NCBI GenBank assembly: GCA_015956445.1
Contig: WIUZ02000005.1
Coordinates: forward strand, 2,232,001-2,296,000
From: Thelephora terrestris
Lineage: Eukaryota; Basidiomycota; Agaricomycetes; Thelephorales; Thelephoraceae
DNA length: 64,000 bases
Direction: 5' to 3'
Part shown: positions 19,803-32,725 of the stretch, one piece after another
How the letters are laid out: each line of letters opens with the position of its first letter
How positions within the stretch are numbered: the stretch's first letter is position 1
Made by a program: the position numbers and the translations under genes
The notes under the pieces: generated by a model
What the model was told of the DNA's origin: nothing
What the model saw: the letters and a program-made list of their open reading frames with translations, nothing else
Database searches by the model: none

Positions 19803-22683
19803 ATGGCTCGCGCAGAAGATTCTACCGGTGACCGCAGTCCCGTCCGAATGACCGACCAGATTGATTCCGTTCGTGAGGGTGATGTGCGGATGATAAACCA
19901 ATACCGGATTGGTGGGCAGGTAGGCAAGGGTCAGCACGGTGAGGTCTGGCTCTGCGAGGACACCACGGACGGTAACAAACATGTAGTACGTCGCGTATCT
20001 CCCACTCTCCATCTCGTCGTACTCAGGTTTATTCCCCTCCAACCCAGGCGATGAAGATCGTGAAGAGGACAAACCCCCGTCTAGACAAGCTGAACATGCT
20101 TAGGCGCAAGCCGCAAATACCTCCCTCCGGCCACACTCCCCTCACAGAGGTCATCAGTGAAACGGAGAGGCAAATTCGCAAGGAGATCGCTATCATGAAG
20201 AAGTGCAGACACCCTCACGTCGTCAAGCTGCTCGAAGTCATCGACGACAAGCTCAGGTCCAAGATATATATGGGTGAGCACGTTCTTCCCATCCCCTCTA
20301 TTGTTTCCCCGTTGCACGTTGCGTAAAGGGCTTCTCGCAAACTACCCGCTGTTTTCCCCCTGATCTGGTCGCGGTCGTGGAATACTCTCGAACGACTGAC
20401 TAACCCCTTCCCGATTAGTCATGGAGTACCTTGGTGGTGGAGAGATTCGCTGGAAAGACGAGAACAGCTGCCCCACACTACGGGTGGACCAAACACGGCG
20501 AATATTCAGGGACGTCACTCTGGGGCTAGAATACCGTAAGCGAACTGTCCTCCTCCCCATCGTTTGATTTGCACACTGATCGCCATTATAGTCCACTACC
20601 AGGGGATCATTCACAGAGACATCAAACCCGCTAATCTACTCTGGTCTTCCGACCGGCAGACGGTCAAGATCACAGATTTTGGCGTCTCCCATTTTTCATA
20701 TGCTCAACACCTTGCCGCTGTCGGAAAGGACATTTCCAAAGCGGAGAAGTACAAGGAAGACATGATATTCATGGATGACTCTGCCCTGTCAAAAACTGCA
20801 GGAACACCTTCCTTCTACGCCCCAGAGGTCATTTCGGATGATCAGTACAAGAGTTTCTCCTCTGATTCATTGGCCACCCCTGCTCAATCAATTCCCCGGA
20901 GGCAAATCACCAAAGCAATTGACATCTGGGCTTTGGGGGTGACGCTTTATTGCTTTCTTTTTGGCAGAGTCCCGTTCGACCCCCAAGACCAGAGCGAGTT
21001 TACGCTGTACCGGCTGATCTGTGATGGAGATTGGGGCGTTTTGGAAACCATGGGTTCTGATAGGGTTCCTACCTTCGGTCGAGACCCACCGAACACCTAC
21101 AGAGACACGGAAGGGTACACCGCTGTTAAACTTCTCGGACGACTCATGAAGAAGGACCCCTCGAAACGCATCGGGTTGGATCAAGTCAAGGTATGATATG
21201 TTAATCAACCGTTTTTGGGGTTCAAATTTGACCTGTGAAACGATTTTTGTAGCGCTCGCCTTGGGTTCTCCGTGATCTCCCTAATCCTGATGCCTGGCTA
21301 ATGCAGAACGCGATTGATCGCGTCAACGTTACCGAACAAGACAACAAGAGCGCCATGACCGTTGCCTTTCGGTGGCTGGAGCGAAGTATCGAAACCTTGC
21401 GGAAGCTCCGTCGCAGGGGACCCCCTCCGCCACCCCGATCTGCAGCGGCGCAGAAGAAAACTAACAAGCAAGTTCGGTCAGAGCCTAATATGCGCGTGGT
21501 GCGACATAAAAGTACTACCGCTGTGGAAAAGCGACGGCGGCCCGACGCCAGTCCAACCTCGACGCTTCGTCGTGCGAGTTCCACTAATGCCCCGCCTCAG
21601 TTGGGTACTCAAGGCACATCCTCGACGTCTTTGCTTTCGGGCTCGCAACGGCAGAAAGCCAAGCGTCGCTCCACGATCCTCTCTTCTGTTACACGTTCGA
21701 AATCACACCTCAGTCCTACATCTACCGCTGCGACTCCTACACAAAGCCGATCGTCAACGCCAGGTCCGGATTATCAACCTTACAATTCCCCTCCTCCCTC
21801 GACATCTCCCCATCAAACCCACTCTCCCGGAAACCAGACACCACAGAGTCGGCCGCGCAGCCGGTTCTCGTTGCAATCTCTGAAGAATTGGGGTCGCTGG
21901 GGCTCGTCTTCAGTTTCCTCAACAACCTCACCTTCTCCGGTTGATGCGTCTAGCCAGGCCTCATTCCACTCTAACTTTTCACCCTACCCTGCATCTTCAA
22001 GCCGCGTGCTTCCTGTACAATCTGTGCCGGACGTGTTGCAACACCATCAGCCACCTCCCGAAAGTTTGTGGAAGGAACGGGACTCTTTCCACGATAACAG
22101 GATATTAAACTCTGGTTTACGCGCGTCTAGTTGGGGCGACTTTATCGATTACCCCCGTGGCTCCGCCGACGCATATAGTCTCCACTCGGGGAACGCGACA
22201 GACAATGAGGAACTCATCGACTCTATGCAGAGAGTCAGGCCTGGGATCACTTATGTGACTGGCGGGAACAACTGGTTGATGAATAGCAGTTCTTCCATTG
22301 GGACGAGCCGAACGTCTAGCGGAGGAGAATTGCAGAACGTGTTCTCCTCTCTCACGATGTCCACGCGGCGAGTGATCGAACCCCCAGTGAGCAGACACAA
22401 CCGAGAGCCTTCCACTGGCAGGACCCACACGACCAGCCCTTTAAACCAGGCACATAGATATGCAGACACGTACGACTCTGATGATTCAAGCGTCTTCGAC
22501 AGAGGGTACCGTGGGCCAGAATCTCGACCCGGACCGTCGCGGACCGTTTCGGGCGAGGACGACGGGGAAGACGATGATGGGGAGGAAAGCGACACGAGTA
22601 ACCCAATCGAGATCGCAAGGCGTAGGTCGGCCGCCTCTCCTCGGACACCCCGGATACGACAGTCCGAACCCTTCGATGATTGA
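19803..22683 (+). CDS. CaMKK/Ssp1-like serine/threonine protein kinase
   Basis: Five exons (19803-19985, 20048-20273, 20419-20535, 20592-21190, 21253-22683) give 851 residues. The kinase domain covers about residues 30-400: Gly loop GKGQHGEVWL, VAMKIVK with the ATP lysine, KKCRHPHVVKLLEV, HRDIKPANLL, DFGVSHF, GTPSFYAPEV, and SKRIGLDQVKRSPWVL. Between the ATP lysine and helix C lies a basic/Pro insert (RRKPQIPPSGHTP), the type seen in Ca2+/calmodulin-dependent kinase kinases and yeast Sak1/Tos3/Elm1. Such kinases activate the AMPK/Snf1 T-loop. The tail after residue 400 is Ser/Thr/Pro/Arg-rich and disordered, ending in an acidic EDDGEDDDGEES patch. An activation-segment insertion (KDISKAEKYKEDMIFMDDS) is present. 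A second in-frame Met (19848) is an alternative start. Confidence 0.88.
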
Positions 22684-25600
22684 AGGGCCTTTTGAAACCA
22701 ACCTGGTTGGGCAGCGGAGTAGTATGCATATACGGACTTTCCTCTAGACCTCCTCCTTTCCTCTGACTTCTGCCCTAACTCCTCCGCATACATTTTCATC
22801 TTGTGCTCTTCTATTCACCGCTTAGTCCATTGTTATCGCTCGCTGCTCACAGTTCAGTCTCAATAGTTAGAATTTCCGCCCTTAGATCACTATTTCCCCC
22901 CTCCCCCCTCACATCTGTGTTCCTTCTTCATTTATCTCCTGTTTGTCGCTTTCCGGTCATCTTATTTAATATCTCTTTGGTCGCTCCCCCTTTGTTTTCG
23001 CATTTTCCTGTCGCGTTTTTCCCTTGCATGCCGTTTTCCTTCACGCACTAAGTCAATCAACAGCCTCATTCTTGACGCGCTTTACAGCCCCCTTTTCGCT
23101 TCCATGCACATGTCGAAGAAAACACACCCACCCCAAATCCTACCGCTTGTCAACACGTCACGTCTTACCTCATACTCCCCTCAACACCTCCATCGCATCT
23201 TTCCTATTCCTATTATTGCTGCTGCGGGCACCTGTTCACCTGTCCCCCTCTTTCCTAACTCCCTGGCGTCTCGTCAGTACGCGCACATTCAGAAACGCCG
23301 ACGAATATCCAATCCGTGACACAGTATTGTCTCCCCGAGATGCCCTATGTTTTCTTTCTCCATTTGTAAATCCATACCAGTTTTGAAGGCGCCTATCATG
23401 GCGGCTCCCGATCGCTTGGGACATCTTCTCAAGGACGCCCTTGGATCCCAGGTCGACAGAATTATCTAGTGCTTATCAGATTCAGGATTTGTGATAGATT
23501 GCGCGCCATTACGAGGCGGTTGAGAGGTCCCCCCTTTGTGTCTCTTACGCTACTTATGAGAAAGGATCCACCTTCAGTCGATCAACGCCAAAGTCCGGAA
23601 CGGGTTGCCGATGGGGGGTCACAATATCGTATTCGGGTTGTAAAAAGCGAAATCCTGTTGCTAGTCCACGGATGATCGGGACGAGAGGGGATCGTACTCG
23701 CCTCCTCCATTACCTCAAGCGTACCGTCAACGGAACGCTGAGAGGGCCCAAAGCGCCAGGAGTACCCAGGCCGGGTTTTCATTCTCTGAGGGAGCGCGGG
23801 GCTTCGGAGCGGAGGCCCGAAATATTTCCTCATCATTAAATTCGGTTTAAATCGGGGGAGTGAAGTTGGAAGGGGTGGGCCCTGGGGGCTTTGAGGTCGT
23901 GTTGTGGGTGATACGGGACACGAGAGGACCCCCCTGAGGATCTGGGGTACTGTCTCCCTTTTTCGCCTTGCGATTAGGACCCGGGCTGGTGAAGGTATAA
24001 AGTTTGTACATTGGTAAGTGGCGCAAAGAGCGATTGATTGTTCGAGAAACCGGGGTAGGTGATTCACTATTCAAGAAGAGCGCTTGGGCCTATACAGTCG
24101 AGCTATTCCTCCATAGGATCCGGGAACCCAGCCGGTGGTGTTTCGAGACCACTTCTGCAGAAAGGTACTGTTGTCACCACGAGTCGTGATAACGGGAGTG
24201 CCATAATGCTAACCGTTTGCGTTATCGGTGAGGTGTAGTGGATAGTCACAGACCTGGCATGCATCGTTCGAGGCTCATATCAGAGTGCCGGAGGTGAGTG
24301 ACCTCGACTTCCCAGAGTGCTAAGGCTGATTGAGATTACCGATTGAGAAACGGGATACTCCGAAAAGCTATGTTCATGAATAAATGGGCCCTGAAGCACA
24401 CAACAGACACTGTAAAGCCGTCTGGTACTCTTCCTCCCAAGGAGGAAAAACGTTGAGGCTCAGAGAAGAGGAACGGCATCGAATCACGTGCCGAATTCCA
24501 TCCCTCTTGTTAAAACTGGTCCAGATCGCGCAGAATGGTCATTCGGGTATAAGTATGGCGTTTAACCCCGTATACCCTACCTTCGCCATGGCCCTGGCTT
24601 CTGCATATCACATTTGCAAGTGTGAACAACCTTGTGGGGATCATAGAATCATCGATCAATCGTTTTATCCTCACCGTCTGTTAGACGTTCCATTCACCTC
24701 TGTACTTGATCCTAAATTTGACCTTTTGATAGATAAACCGCACAAACATTTGTCCTGAATCGTTCTACGGCTGTGGTCTGACCGTGAGTTTAGATGGTGA
24801 GGAGAGGGTTGTGCGTATGGGTCTTGGTGCTTCATCAACCTAAAACTGGCGCAACGGAGACTCCGATGCGCCGGGCCGCAAACAATCAGGAATTTATTGC
24901 AGGCAGATACGGTTTCATGTTCTCACCCAAGATAGGTTCGTATACAGGACACAGCAAGAATGCAAGCGATACGTTGATATAATAATCAGGAGTATTTCCC
25001 TGAGCAAACCCTGTGGGTAGTCCGCCGTCAGCTCCAGCTCGCAGCCCTGGAACAAAAGACCGTACTGCCCGGTACGTGCAGGCCACCGCGAGATCCGAGC
25101 TCCCCGCGCTCTGGATCCGGAAACCAATGAGCCGGCCTTCTCATCATTGGAATTTCATCACCGGTAGCTCCCCTGGCTGAACCCGATTTCCTCGACGAAC
25201 TCCTCTGAATCTTGGAGGCAATGCCACATCAGTGGAAGGGTTTGGTTCGCAGGATTATTGGAGATATGGAAGTCCTTCGGTCAGAGCTCCCCGGTGATGT
25301 ACGGCTGGCCCTCCACGTGGTAGCTCGAACCCTCAAGTTGGCATTCACGACTAACAGCATCGCAGAACCCTCGGCAGTCATCACGCAGTCACGGAACCAT
25401 CTGCAAAGCAATCAACGCGGTGTGGCAGCGCAGCCAGCTGCAGCAGCTTCCTCTGGTGGTCGACACTGTAGGCTTCCCCGCGCAGGCTCGGACAACGTCA
25501 GCAATGCACAGGGGGGGTTCACTCGAAATAGAGTGGGTATGTAGAAGTTGATAGGCCAGCACTGGAATTGGAATTGAGATATCTGTGTAATCACAGCAAA

Positions 25601-25696
25601 ATGCGACTGTAAAGAAGATAAGTAGATGGGGACAGCAAGAAAGAGGACCATGAGTGGAGGAAGCAGTAATCCGAGAGATAGTAAAGCCCGTCGATG
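22684..25696. other. Gene-poor region, mostly unassigned
   Basis: 22690-23350 is strongly pyrimidine-rich on the + strand (probable kinase 3' UTR and flank). Further on are weak frames only: 124 codons at 24384-24758 and 110 codons at 25212-25544. Neither has recognisable domains. A coding-like stretch without a gene model (EYFPEQTLWVVRRQLQL) lies near 24990-25060. A degenerate tRNA-like segment lies at about 24225-24300. I cannot support a gene. Confidence 0.4.
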
Positions 25697-26790
25697 CTAA
25701 GAGGCAGCAGCGGTTTCAGACTCCTTCGTAGGTTTTTCTTCTTTCGCCAGCAAGGTCTTGTCCTTGTTCAAGAATCCTGTTTATGGAGATTAGATACCTT
25801 AGCCCGATATTGCGAGGCAGAATTTTCAACACATTACCTCTCATTTTCGTGTCAGCCTTCTTTGTAACCTCTTTCTCCATTATCCTGAATCTCTGCAGCT
25901 CGGTCTTGATCGCAGGGGCATCTGGAAAGAATTTGTAAGTCGATTTTTCCGTCGCATAAATACCTGCTGGGCCTCACCTTGACCTTGCTCATTGGCTTTC
26001 AACAGGTCTTCCAATAGTGCGGTCGCCTTCTCGTAGAATCCGAGCTCTCCCAGAGCTTTACCTTTTCGGAACTTGGCCTTGACATTATCCGGGTTCTTCG
26101 CAAGAACCTGTCCAAGCGGGGGATGTCAGCGTCACATGCATACATGGCTGAATCAAACCAAGGCAGAAAACTTGGAAAGGAGAGATTTAGAGGGGCGGAA
26201 ACGCACCTTGTCTGCGGTTTCGATCGCTCTTTGCCATTTCCCTTGCTTGATCTGACAAGCGCACATATTCGAATACACCTTCTCGATGATCGCGTTTACC
26301 TGGCAAAGCCAATCTCAGTTCTCGTGTTTACGTGTTGGCAAGGGGAAGAAATGAAAGGACCTCTTTCTTCTCTGGAGATATCGTAGCCGATTGATCTCCA
26401 GTATTTCCTGCCACAATATCCGTGGTGTTGCTGTGTACGCGATCGGAAGGGGTCACTGTCAGCAGACGTGGCGGGAAGAAAAAGGTTTCTGACCTGTCTA
26501 GACCCTTGAGATAGAACAGAGCCTATACGGGCGAAGGTGGAGAACGTGGATCGTGAGCCCGTCGTTGCGCACGATTTGACGCGGTTTGCTCACCTCATGA
26601 TAGAACCTCAAAGCTATGATCCCCAATCAATCAGTCATCGAGCAACGCCACGACTCTAGATGAATACACAAGCTAGACACGTACCAGTTGGAAGATCAGA
26701 AGCTTGGAACGCCTTGTCCGCAAGTTCCTTCTTCTCCTTAGCAGTCTCGACCTTCTTCTCATGTCCATCAGATCCATTTGTCGAACTCAT
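25697..26790 (-). CDS. TPR protein (TTC9 / immunophilin-like TPR type)
   Basis: Multi-exon gene. It starts MSSTNGSDGHEKKVETAKEK (ATG complement at 26788-26790) and stops at 25697-25699. Exon 1 covers 26685-26790, exon 2 26594-26613, exon 3 26494-26522, then further exons with about 50-nt introns. Joined sequence shows TPR helices in order: KELADKAFQASDLP, LRFYHEALFYLKG, YSNMCACQIKQGKWQRAI, AKFRKGKALGELGFYEKA, LLEDLLKANEQGQ. It then has a charged tail (RIMEKEVTKKADTKMR, KEEKPTKESETAAAS). The layout resembles the TPR part of FKBP-type immunophilins and TTC9, where TPRs bind the C-terminus of Hsp90. No isomerase domain is present. It shares a 245-bp divergent promoter with the gene at 27036. Confidence 0.75.
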
Positions 26791-27035
26791 CGTGGTGGTT
26801 CACAAAAATATTCTCTTCTTCTGCACTTGTACCTTGTGTATCGTGTGAACTTGAAGTGGATCAGGAGAGATGAAATAGAGAAAGATAGGAAGGAAAAGGG
26901 GACCTTGTATCGAACCTGCGTTTTCTGGATGTGGCAAAAGCGCCCATCTCCGGATTTGGAAAGCAGCCTTCGCACAGGTCGTCTCTTGAATCTTCCACTA
27001 CCTTTCCACCTCTATCCAACGTTCTCCAAAAAGCG

Positions 27036-27387
27036 ATGCTTTCGACCGTTCTCGGTTTCTCAGTCTTCGGCTTGGCGGCTCGCTTCGGCCAACTCGCAAT
27101 CCAACAGCGGCCGCTTTCCTCCAGTGAGTTCCCAGGTCCATCTCCACAACTTCGGAAGCTGACCCAAGTGATACCTTTCGTGAAACTCTCCGGGATCTCT
27201 GTCTTGAATCCACTCCTCGAACGGCTCTCCAGACCCCGTCGGTCACGCCATAGCCGCTGCGTCCTTCGGAACCCTCGGCTACTTCGAATACCACTGGGAA
27301 CAACGTGCCGACGAGCTTATTGCCCTCAAGCGTGAAGAAATCGCCCAAAAGAGAAGAGAACGCATGCTTTCCCCTTCGGAGGTCTGA
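27036..27387 (+). CDS. Small two-helix membrane protein, probably mitochondrial
   Basis: Two exons (27036-27123 and 27233-27387; donor GTGAGT, acceptor CTCCAG) encode 80 residues. The first helix is MLSTVLGFSVFGLAARFG. The second, HAIAAASFGTLGYFEYHWEQ, follows an NPVG turn. A charged C-terminal helix (RADELIALKREEIAQKRRER) closes the protein. Size, paired helices and basic tail resemble small accessory subunits of respiratory complexes (for example the fungal complex I subunit NUXM), but this is an impression rather than an assignment. Divergent from the TPR gene. Confidence 0.6.
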
Positions 27388-30300
27388 TTACGGCTGTATC
27401 TCACGGAAGATAGAGCGGTGGGGAAACTTCATTCGTAGTTGTGAGAGCCAGCCGTGTCACACTCTCCATCGCCCGAAATATCTGTTGACGAAATTTCATT
27501 TCCATTTTTCTTAGACTATTATATAGCAAACAGACCATGACCCGCTGCATACGCAGAGTGCTAGTCAGCGCGGTAGCCACATACGCGTCCGAAATACAAG
27601 CATCCCGTTTTTGGACCAACTCGCCAGTTTCATTCCGATCACTCCGAAACCCGTCAACACTCAGACCTCCCGATAGTGAGCAAGAACTTCTCGCTCTGTA
27701 CTTGCAAATGGCGGTACCTTCGACAATCGGTCATACAGGCTCCTTATACGAAAATTTTATCTGAAACCTTCTACATATTTGTCGAGAGCACATGGAGGAT
27801 CAGCTCACCACTCTTTGCTCTGCGTATGTACGTGCGCTAAAACTCCACTCAGATATGGGGTGCAAAATTCACAGTGCGAAAGGTGGGCGCCAGCGGATGG
27901 CTTTAGTGTGACATGCGATGCATCTCTCCACTTCCGCATACCTCCCGTTTCGCGACCACGTTCACCGGTCTGATTTCATTGAAGGAGTCGCTCGGCTCTC
28001 GACCGCGACCGTGGGTGGAGGTGCTTAATGGACGGGTATCTTCTCTGATTGACTGCTTTCCAAGGCCCCGGATCAAGTGGACCATAAGATGGATTGTTCC
28101 TCCTTTTGAACGCATTTTGGCAGGATGGACCTGGATGTCACAGCGCAACGCCAACGTAGACACTTCCCATTGTGTCCTGAAGTGTAGCGGGATCGGATGT
28201 TCATGATACTACGGTCGCCACTTCGACCGGGAGCTCCCTGTATGAAATTCTGAAGATCACGCCACGGTGTGCGGGCTGGATAGACGTTCATTTTCACAGA
28301 CTGCCCGACCAATAAACACCCGCCTTTGCCTAAAGGAACCGTTGCTGCACACCAGCTCGTTCCCAGCGCATCCCCTCGCCGTCACGGTCACCCAAAGGAT
28401 CGGTGGGATGTCTTGAATCCTTGATCGATTACGACTACATCCTCGAGTGCGATTCTGAAGCTTCTACGCTCACTGGTAAGCCAACCTTAAGCGGAATCGG
28501 TGCGTCGAGCCGGCCAACACAAAATCATTGCTTTCTTACTTTCGTGCTATTCTCTGGAGCACCCTACCAACATCGCCGTTGTTCCGGTCGGTTTTCAAGC
28601 ACAACTGGACCCTAACCCCTAGGGTCATCCTCAGCATCATAAATGGAAAATATACGAACAAAATTCAGGAAATGAAGCTCAGGAACTTCCCGCACCAGGA
28701 ATCTCTGAGGCGGTAGTACGCCCCTCCCCCAAAATGGGATGTTGGCTTGTTGCCGAGGGCTTAAGGCGGTGCTCCTTCGACAGTAATCTCGTCCCTCGAT
28801 GGCAATCTCGCCAGAAGCATCACCATTTGTCTCCATCGAACCGCAAGGGAGCCTCACCAGCAAAACGGCCCATCATTGCCCGTAGACCTCCCTCGACCAT
28901 CGGAAAGAATCGAACCGACGTTCATGGAGGCGATCGTTTGTTCGTTAATGCCCTCCGGTTGGCGGTGCGGAGCGGAGCGATGGCCTGTTTGCGGACGAGG
29001 ATCTGGTACCCAAAACTCCCAGGGGGTAACACACCGTCGACACCAGGGAACTCTCGGCTGTTGGTTTGCGAGACCGAACTGGAGGTTAGATTCCACCGTG
29101 ACAGCTATGGACGCGAACTGATTTGAGGGATAGACTAATTTCAAGCTAAACACAACACTTGATCCACTCTACCTGATGATTCTGCCTTTAGTGATAACCT
29201 GGAGAGTGGCAGGCCAGAATCTGATGTTGCAATCCCATTTACAAACCCTCTCTCCACAATCCAAAGCCAGGTCAGGTGCCGTATTTCACTCTTGATGGAC
29301 GTGAGTTGTTTGGTCTGCCAAAGATTTAGAACCTGCAGATGGGTGGTCAATTGTCAAGGTTGGCAAATCCTGCCTCACAATGATGCCTAAAACCAGGCAA
29401 ACACCCAGCAGGGGTGTTATCAAATTATGGATGATGGGTGGGTACGGGCCGCTCACTGAGTTCCACCCAGAGACAGCTCCTACGGCTGCCTCACCCTCAT
29501 CAGAATGGGTAGGTTTGGGGATTTTTGTATGACAACCCACAAAAACTGGTCCTGTCTTATTCAAACTTCTCTTGATGATGTATATATTGTGGCCTCTGTC
29601 GAGTCCTTGGACTTGCCTGAATCTCGCCACCTTTATTTAGCCTAGCTGCACTACCGAGGGGCTTGTGGGTACATTCAAAAGCATCTCAATTTTGGCTGTC
29701 CAGCTGAGTCTCATCAACCGGATGAGAGGAACCCCCGCAGTTGGCCCACCGGAGCGGTCCTCAACATCACCGTTCGTCCAGCAAGGTTGCGTCCGTTCAT
29801 ATCGCGCGACGTTCATGGAAGAAAATCAAATACATTGCAAAACTGAAATAATAGGTAGCTATCCAAGGGCGCGGACAGGATGAATCACAAACCATCCACA
29901 ACGAACGGCAATCACGATGGTGGTACAGATTTTAGACAATCGATAGGACGAGGGGGGCAAGGGAAATTTATTGGAAACGGCCACTGGGGCCATATTCCAG
30001 TTCAAGGTCGAGGGGCGAGTAGGAGAAAAGGTTGGTCCGAATGAGGGTGGAACGTGCGGTGAAACGCAAACTGTATGACGAGCAAAATCGTAGAATGAAG
30101 ATGAAAAGAAATGAACCAGAAACCGGACTGATGGTACACCCCGCACAGAAAATCGTGCGAGAGAAAGAAGCAATAACGAACAAAGGAGAGACAGCATTGG
30201 TACAGAGGAAAGAAAGGGACATCCACATTTTGCACAGTTCGAAGGCAAAGCGTACTAGAAAGCAAAATACGGAGCGATGAGAGTGATGGATGATAATGAA

Positions 30301-31002
30301 TATAGAATATGGTTATGGTGGTGGTGGAGTGGGGTGGCGCTGTAGTTAGCGGGGCGTGCGAGTTCATTGGGTGTTGTGTGGAATGGCCGACCAGGGATGA
30401 CCACTTGCTGGAAAGGGTAGGAGACAGGGCGGAGAAGGGGAACAAAGGTGAGGGAGTGTGTACAGCTTCATGAAACACGAAGAGGAAAGGGTCAAAAAAC
30501 GACGATGGGCACGCGATGGACGGGCACGCCCGAGTCCACCCGTTGACTGAAGAGAAAAGCTCAGTCGAACGACAGCTGACTTACCCAGTGATAACAATAA
30601 AGCTCTGGAAAGTCAGGCATGCACGAAGCAATGTCATGAGGAAGGAACAAAGGAGAGTGGGAGCAAATGCAACGCAAGCAGTAGCATGAATATGAACAGC
30701 AAGGGGACAAATAGGGCTCCCAAGCTAGCCGGGGTTCAACTAACGAAACCCGCGCAAGATGGGGTGCGAGGTTAAGAAAGTTCTCCGTCCCGTCATGAGT
30801 TGAGGGGAGGTGAACAATCGCGGTAAGCAATAACGGTAGAGTTGTCGTAGTACACAAGATGTACAGGCGGACGACGAGGCGGGGCAAGGTGCCAGGCCCA
30901 CGGCTTCGTCGTCGTCCACGGATGTTGACGAGATACAAGCCGAATCCAGTCGGTCTAGAATAATCCGGTGTGTTCAATATATGATACCGGAGATATTGTG
31001 GT
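27388..31002. other. Gene-poor region with repeat fragments
   Basis: No gene supported. It contains one copy of a dispersed repeat (28715-29120) and a CpG-poor, old-repeat-like stretch (about 29150-29640). From about 30030 to 30500 the + strand is purine-rich, consistent with the 3' flank of the minus-strand gene that ends at 31003. A coding-like fragment (ESLIDYDYILECDSEAST, near 28410-28475, followed by a GTAAGC donor) has no partner exons that I can see. Confidence 0.45.
28715..29120 (+). repeat. Dispersed repeat, copy 1
   Basis: Matches the reverse complement of 52150-52430 (left part) and of 51570-51687 (right part), with the two parts contiguous here. Shared landmarks: CGATGGCCTGTTTGC, GGACGAGGATCTGGTA and AACACACCGTCGACACCAGG. 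No intact frame; type of element unknown. Confidence 0.65.
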
Positions 31003-32725
31003 TCAGCGCAGCTGGAAAGCAGTCCCGAGTCCCAAGCCAGCAGCCCCGTGTGGCTCGCAGTTCTCCTCGGAGATCGTCCCAAACGAGATCTTCCTAGCGA
31101 CGGGTCGCACCCCGAAAGTGGTGACCTTGACACGACGCAAACTCTTGTGGATGGGGCTCGTTGGCGAGAAGTTCATCGAGCGGATATCGTCACCGCCGGT
31201 GCTCATTCTACTCGAGGGGGGAGACATTATGGTGTGTGGTGGAGCCAGCGGAGTTTGTTGCGGAAACGGTAGTTCACCCCCCAAAATGCTAGGATTACGT
31301 CGCACGTTGGCGCGGAGTTTAGTCGCTGATCTCGTGTTGTGAGCGGGGGATGAGTGGGCGACGGGGGAGATGACCATCGGGGAGCCCAGGCCTAAGCCTT
31401 TCATATCTTTGGACTTGGCGACAAAAGGCTTGGTCGTGGACTTTCTCGCGGGAGTTTGTGCGGGGGCTGGGGTAGTTGTAGGAGACATGGGACGGCTTCG
31501 TTTCCTCGATCGTTTGGCCGGATGGTTTTCGGGATGTTCTGGCGCAGGGGGCACCTCCTTGGCCACATTAATGTCAACGTTCATCGTGTCTGAGAGCGAA
31601 GACCGATTAGAATTGCTGCCAAAAGACGGGGCACGCTTGAGGGACTTGGAGGTCGCAGGAGCGACAAAAGTTTCGGCGCGCTTCATCTTCTGAACCCGAG
31701 GATTGTCTGGATAGAGCGTGGCAGGATCTGATGAGCTAGACAATGAGGAAAAGAGCGGCGGAGACCTGGCTGCTTGTTCGTAGCACAATTTGAGAAAAGG
31801 GAGGAGTTAAGTGTGGAGGAGCTCGGAGTAGAGGGATTGAGCGATGATAGTTGGCTCCTCGAAGATTTCTTTGGGGATGGCGATGGGCGAGCATACTTCG
31901 GGGATGGCGATGGGCGGGCGTATGGGTGAAATGGGGAGGTAAGTATGGCTCGATCATTTCGTTGTAAGCGTTGTGATAGTCTGCCAAATCCGTTAGTCGA
32001 ACGGCTACAACGATGGGCGACATTCAGTTTCCCACTGACCGACTGATAGTTTGGTTGTCTTTGATGGTGTCCTTCTTGCCAAGTTCGACATCGGGGATGA
32101 AATCCATACTGGACTGGCGATAGAGAGACTTTCTTTGGTTGATCCGACTGGAGGGCCTAAGAACTTCGCGCGGTTCCTCTTCCTCACCGGACTCTTCTGC
32201 GATTCCTGCGATGGGAGTGCTTTCCCCAACTCGACACCTAGCAAGCTCGACGATTTTGGCGCGAGTTGCGCGTTGGGAATGAGGCCATTCGACGGGACCT
32301 TTAGCCTCCGCGACTCCACGCGCAATCTTGTCCAATAGATTAGAGGGAGGGACTGGCCCGTTGAATGGCGTGAGTAGATGAGACGGTAACGCGTCCAAAG
32401 TCTGTTCGAACGCGAGATAAAAAGAGAGAAGAGATTAGAAATGGGTCAAAACGCGAGAATCTGGAGGATGGGGGGAATCGCGTACTCTTTGGAGCATCAG
32501 GGTGTGTTCTGGTTTCCATTCTGTAGCGAAATCGTCTTCGTGGATTGAGCTGTTCCAGCTGTCTGAGCTCTTTCTGTTTGTGGTGGGGGAGAAGAGTTTG
32601 GTTGGAAGCGCGCGGGAGCGGGGAGTGTGAGGCCCGTCGTTGGGTGATAGGAGGGCGGTCGCCGGCTCGTTCAAGGGCGGGTGTGGGAGGACGACGTTGA
32701 GTGCCGCCTGCCTGCGGGTTTGCAT
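31003..32725 (-). CDS. Ser/Pro-rich basic (probably nuclear) protein, unrecognised
   Basis: Starts MQTRRQAALNVVLPHPPLNE (ATG complement at 32723-32725) and stops at 31003. Exons joined by small introns carry TLMLQR, then TLDALPSHLLTPFNGPVPP with SNLLDKIARGVAEAKGP. After an intron (phase-1 donor GTCGGT) comes RLTDLADYHNAYNEMIEPYL, then after another (donor GTATGC) RSPPLFSSLSSSSDPATLYP. The last exon is long and holds a basic KRSRKRSRPMSPTTTP cluster (likely nuclear signal), many SP/TP sites, and a conserved-looking end (SPTSPIHKSLRRVKVTTFGV, ARKISFGTISEENCEP). This looks like a CDK-phosphorylated disordered regulator, but I recognise no family. Intron boundaries at the two middle junctions are tentative. 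Confidence 0.6.

Noticed and set aside
10269-31002. Possible secondary-metabolite cluster around the amine oxidases and kinase
   Set aside because: No polyketide synthase, NRPS, terpene cyclase, P450 or transporter near them; neighbours are housekeeping genes and transposons.
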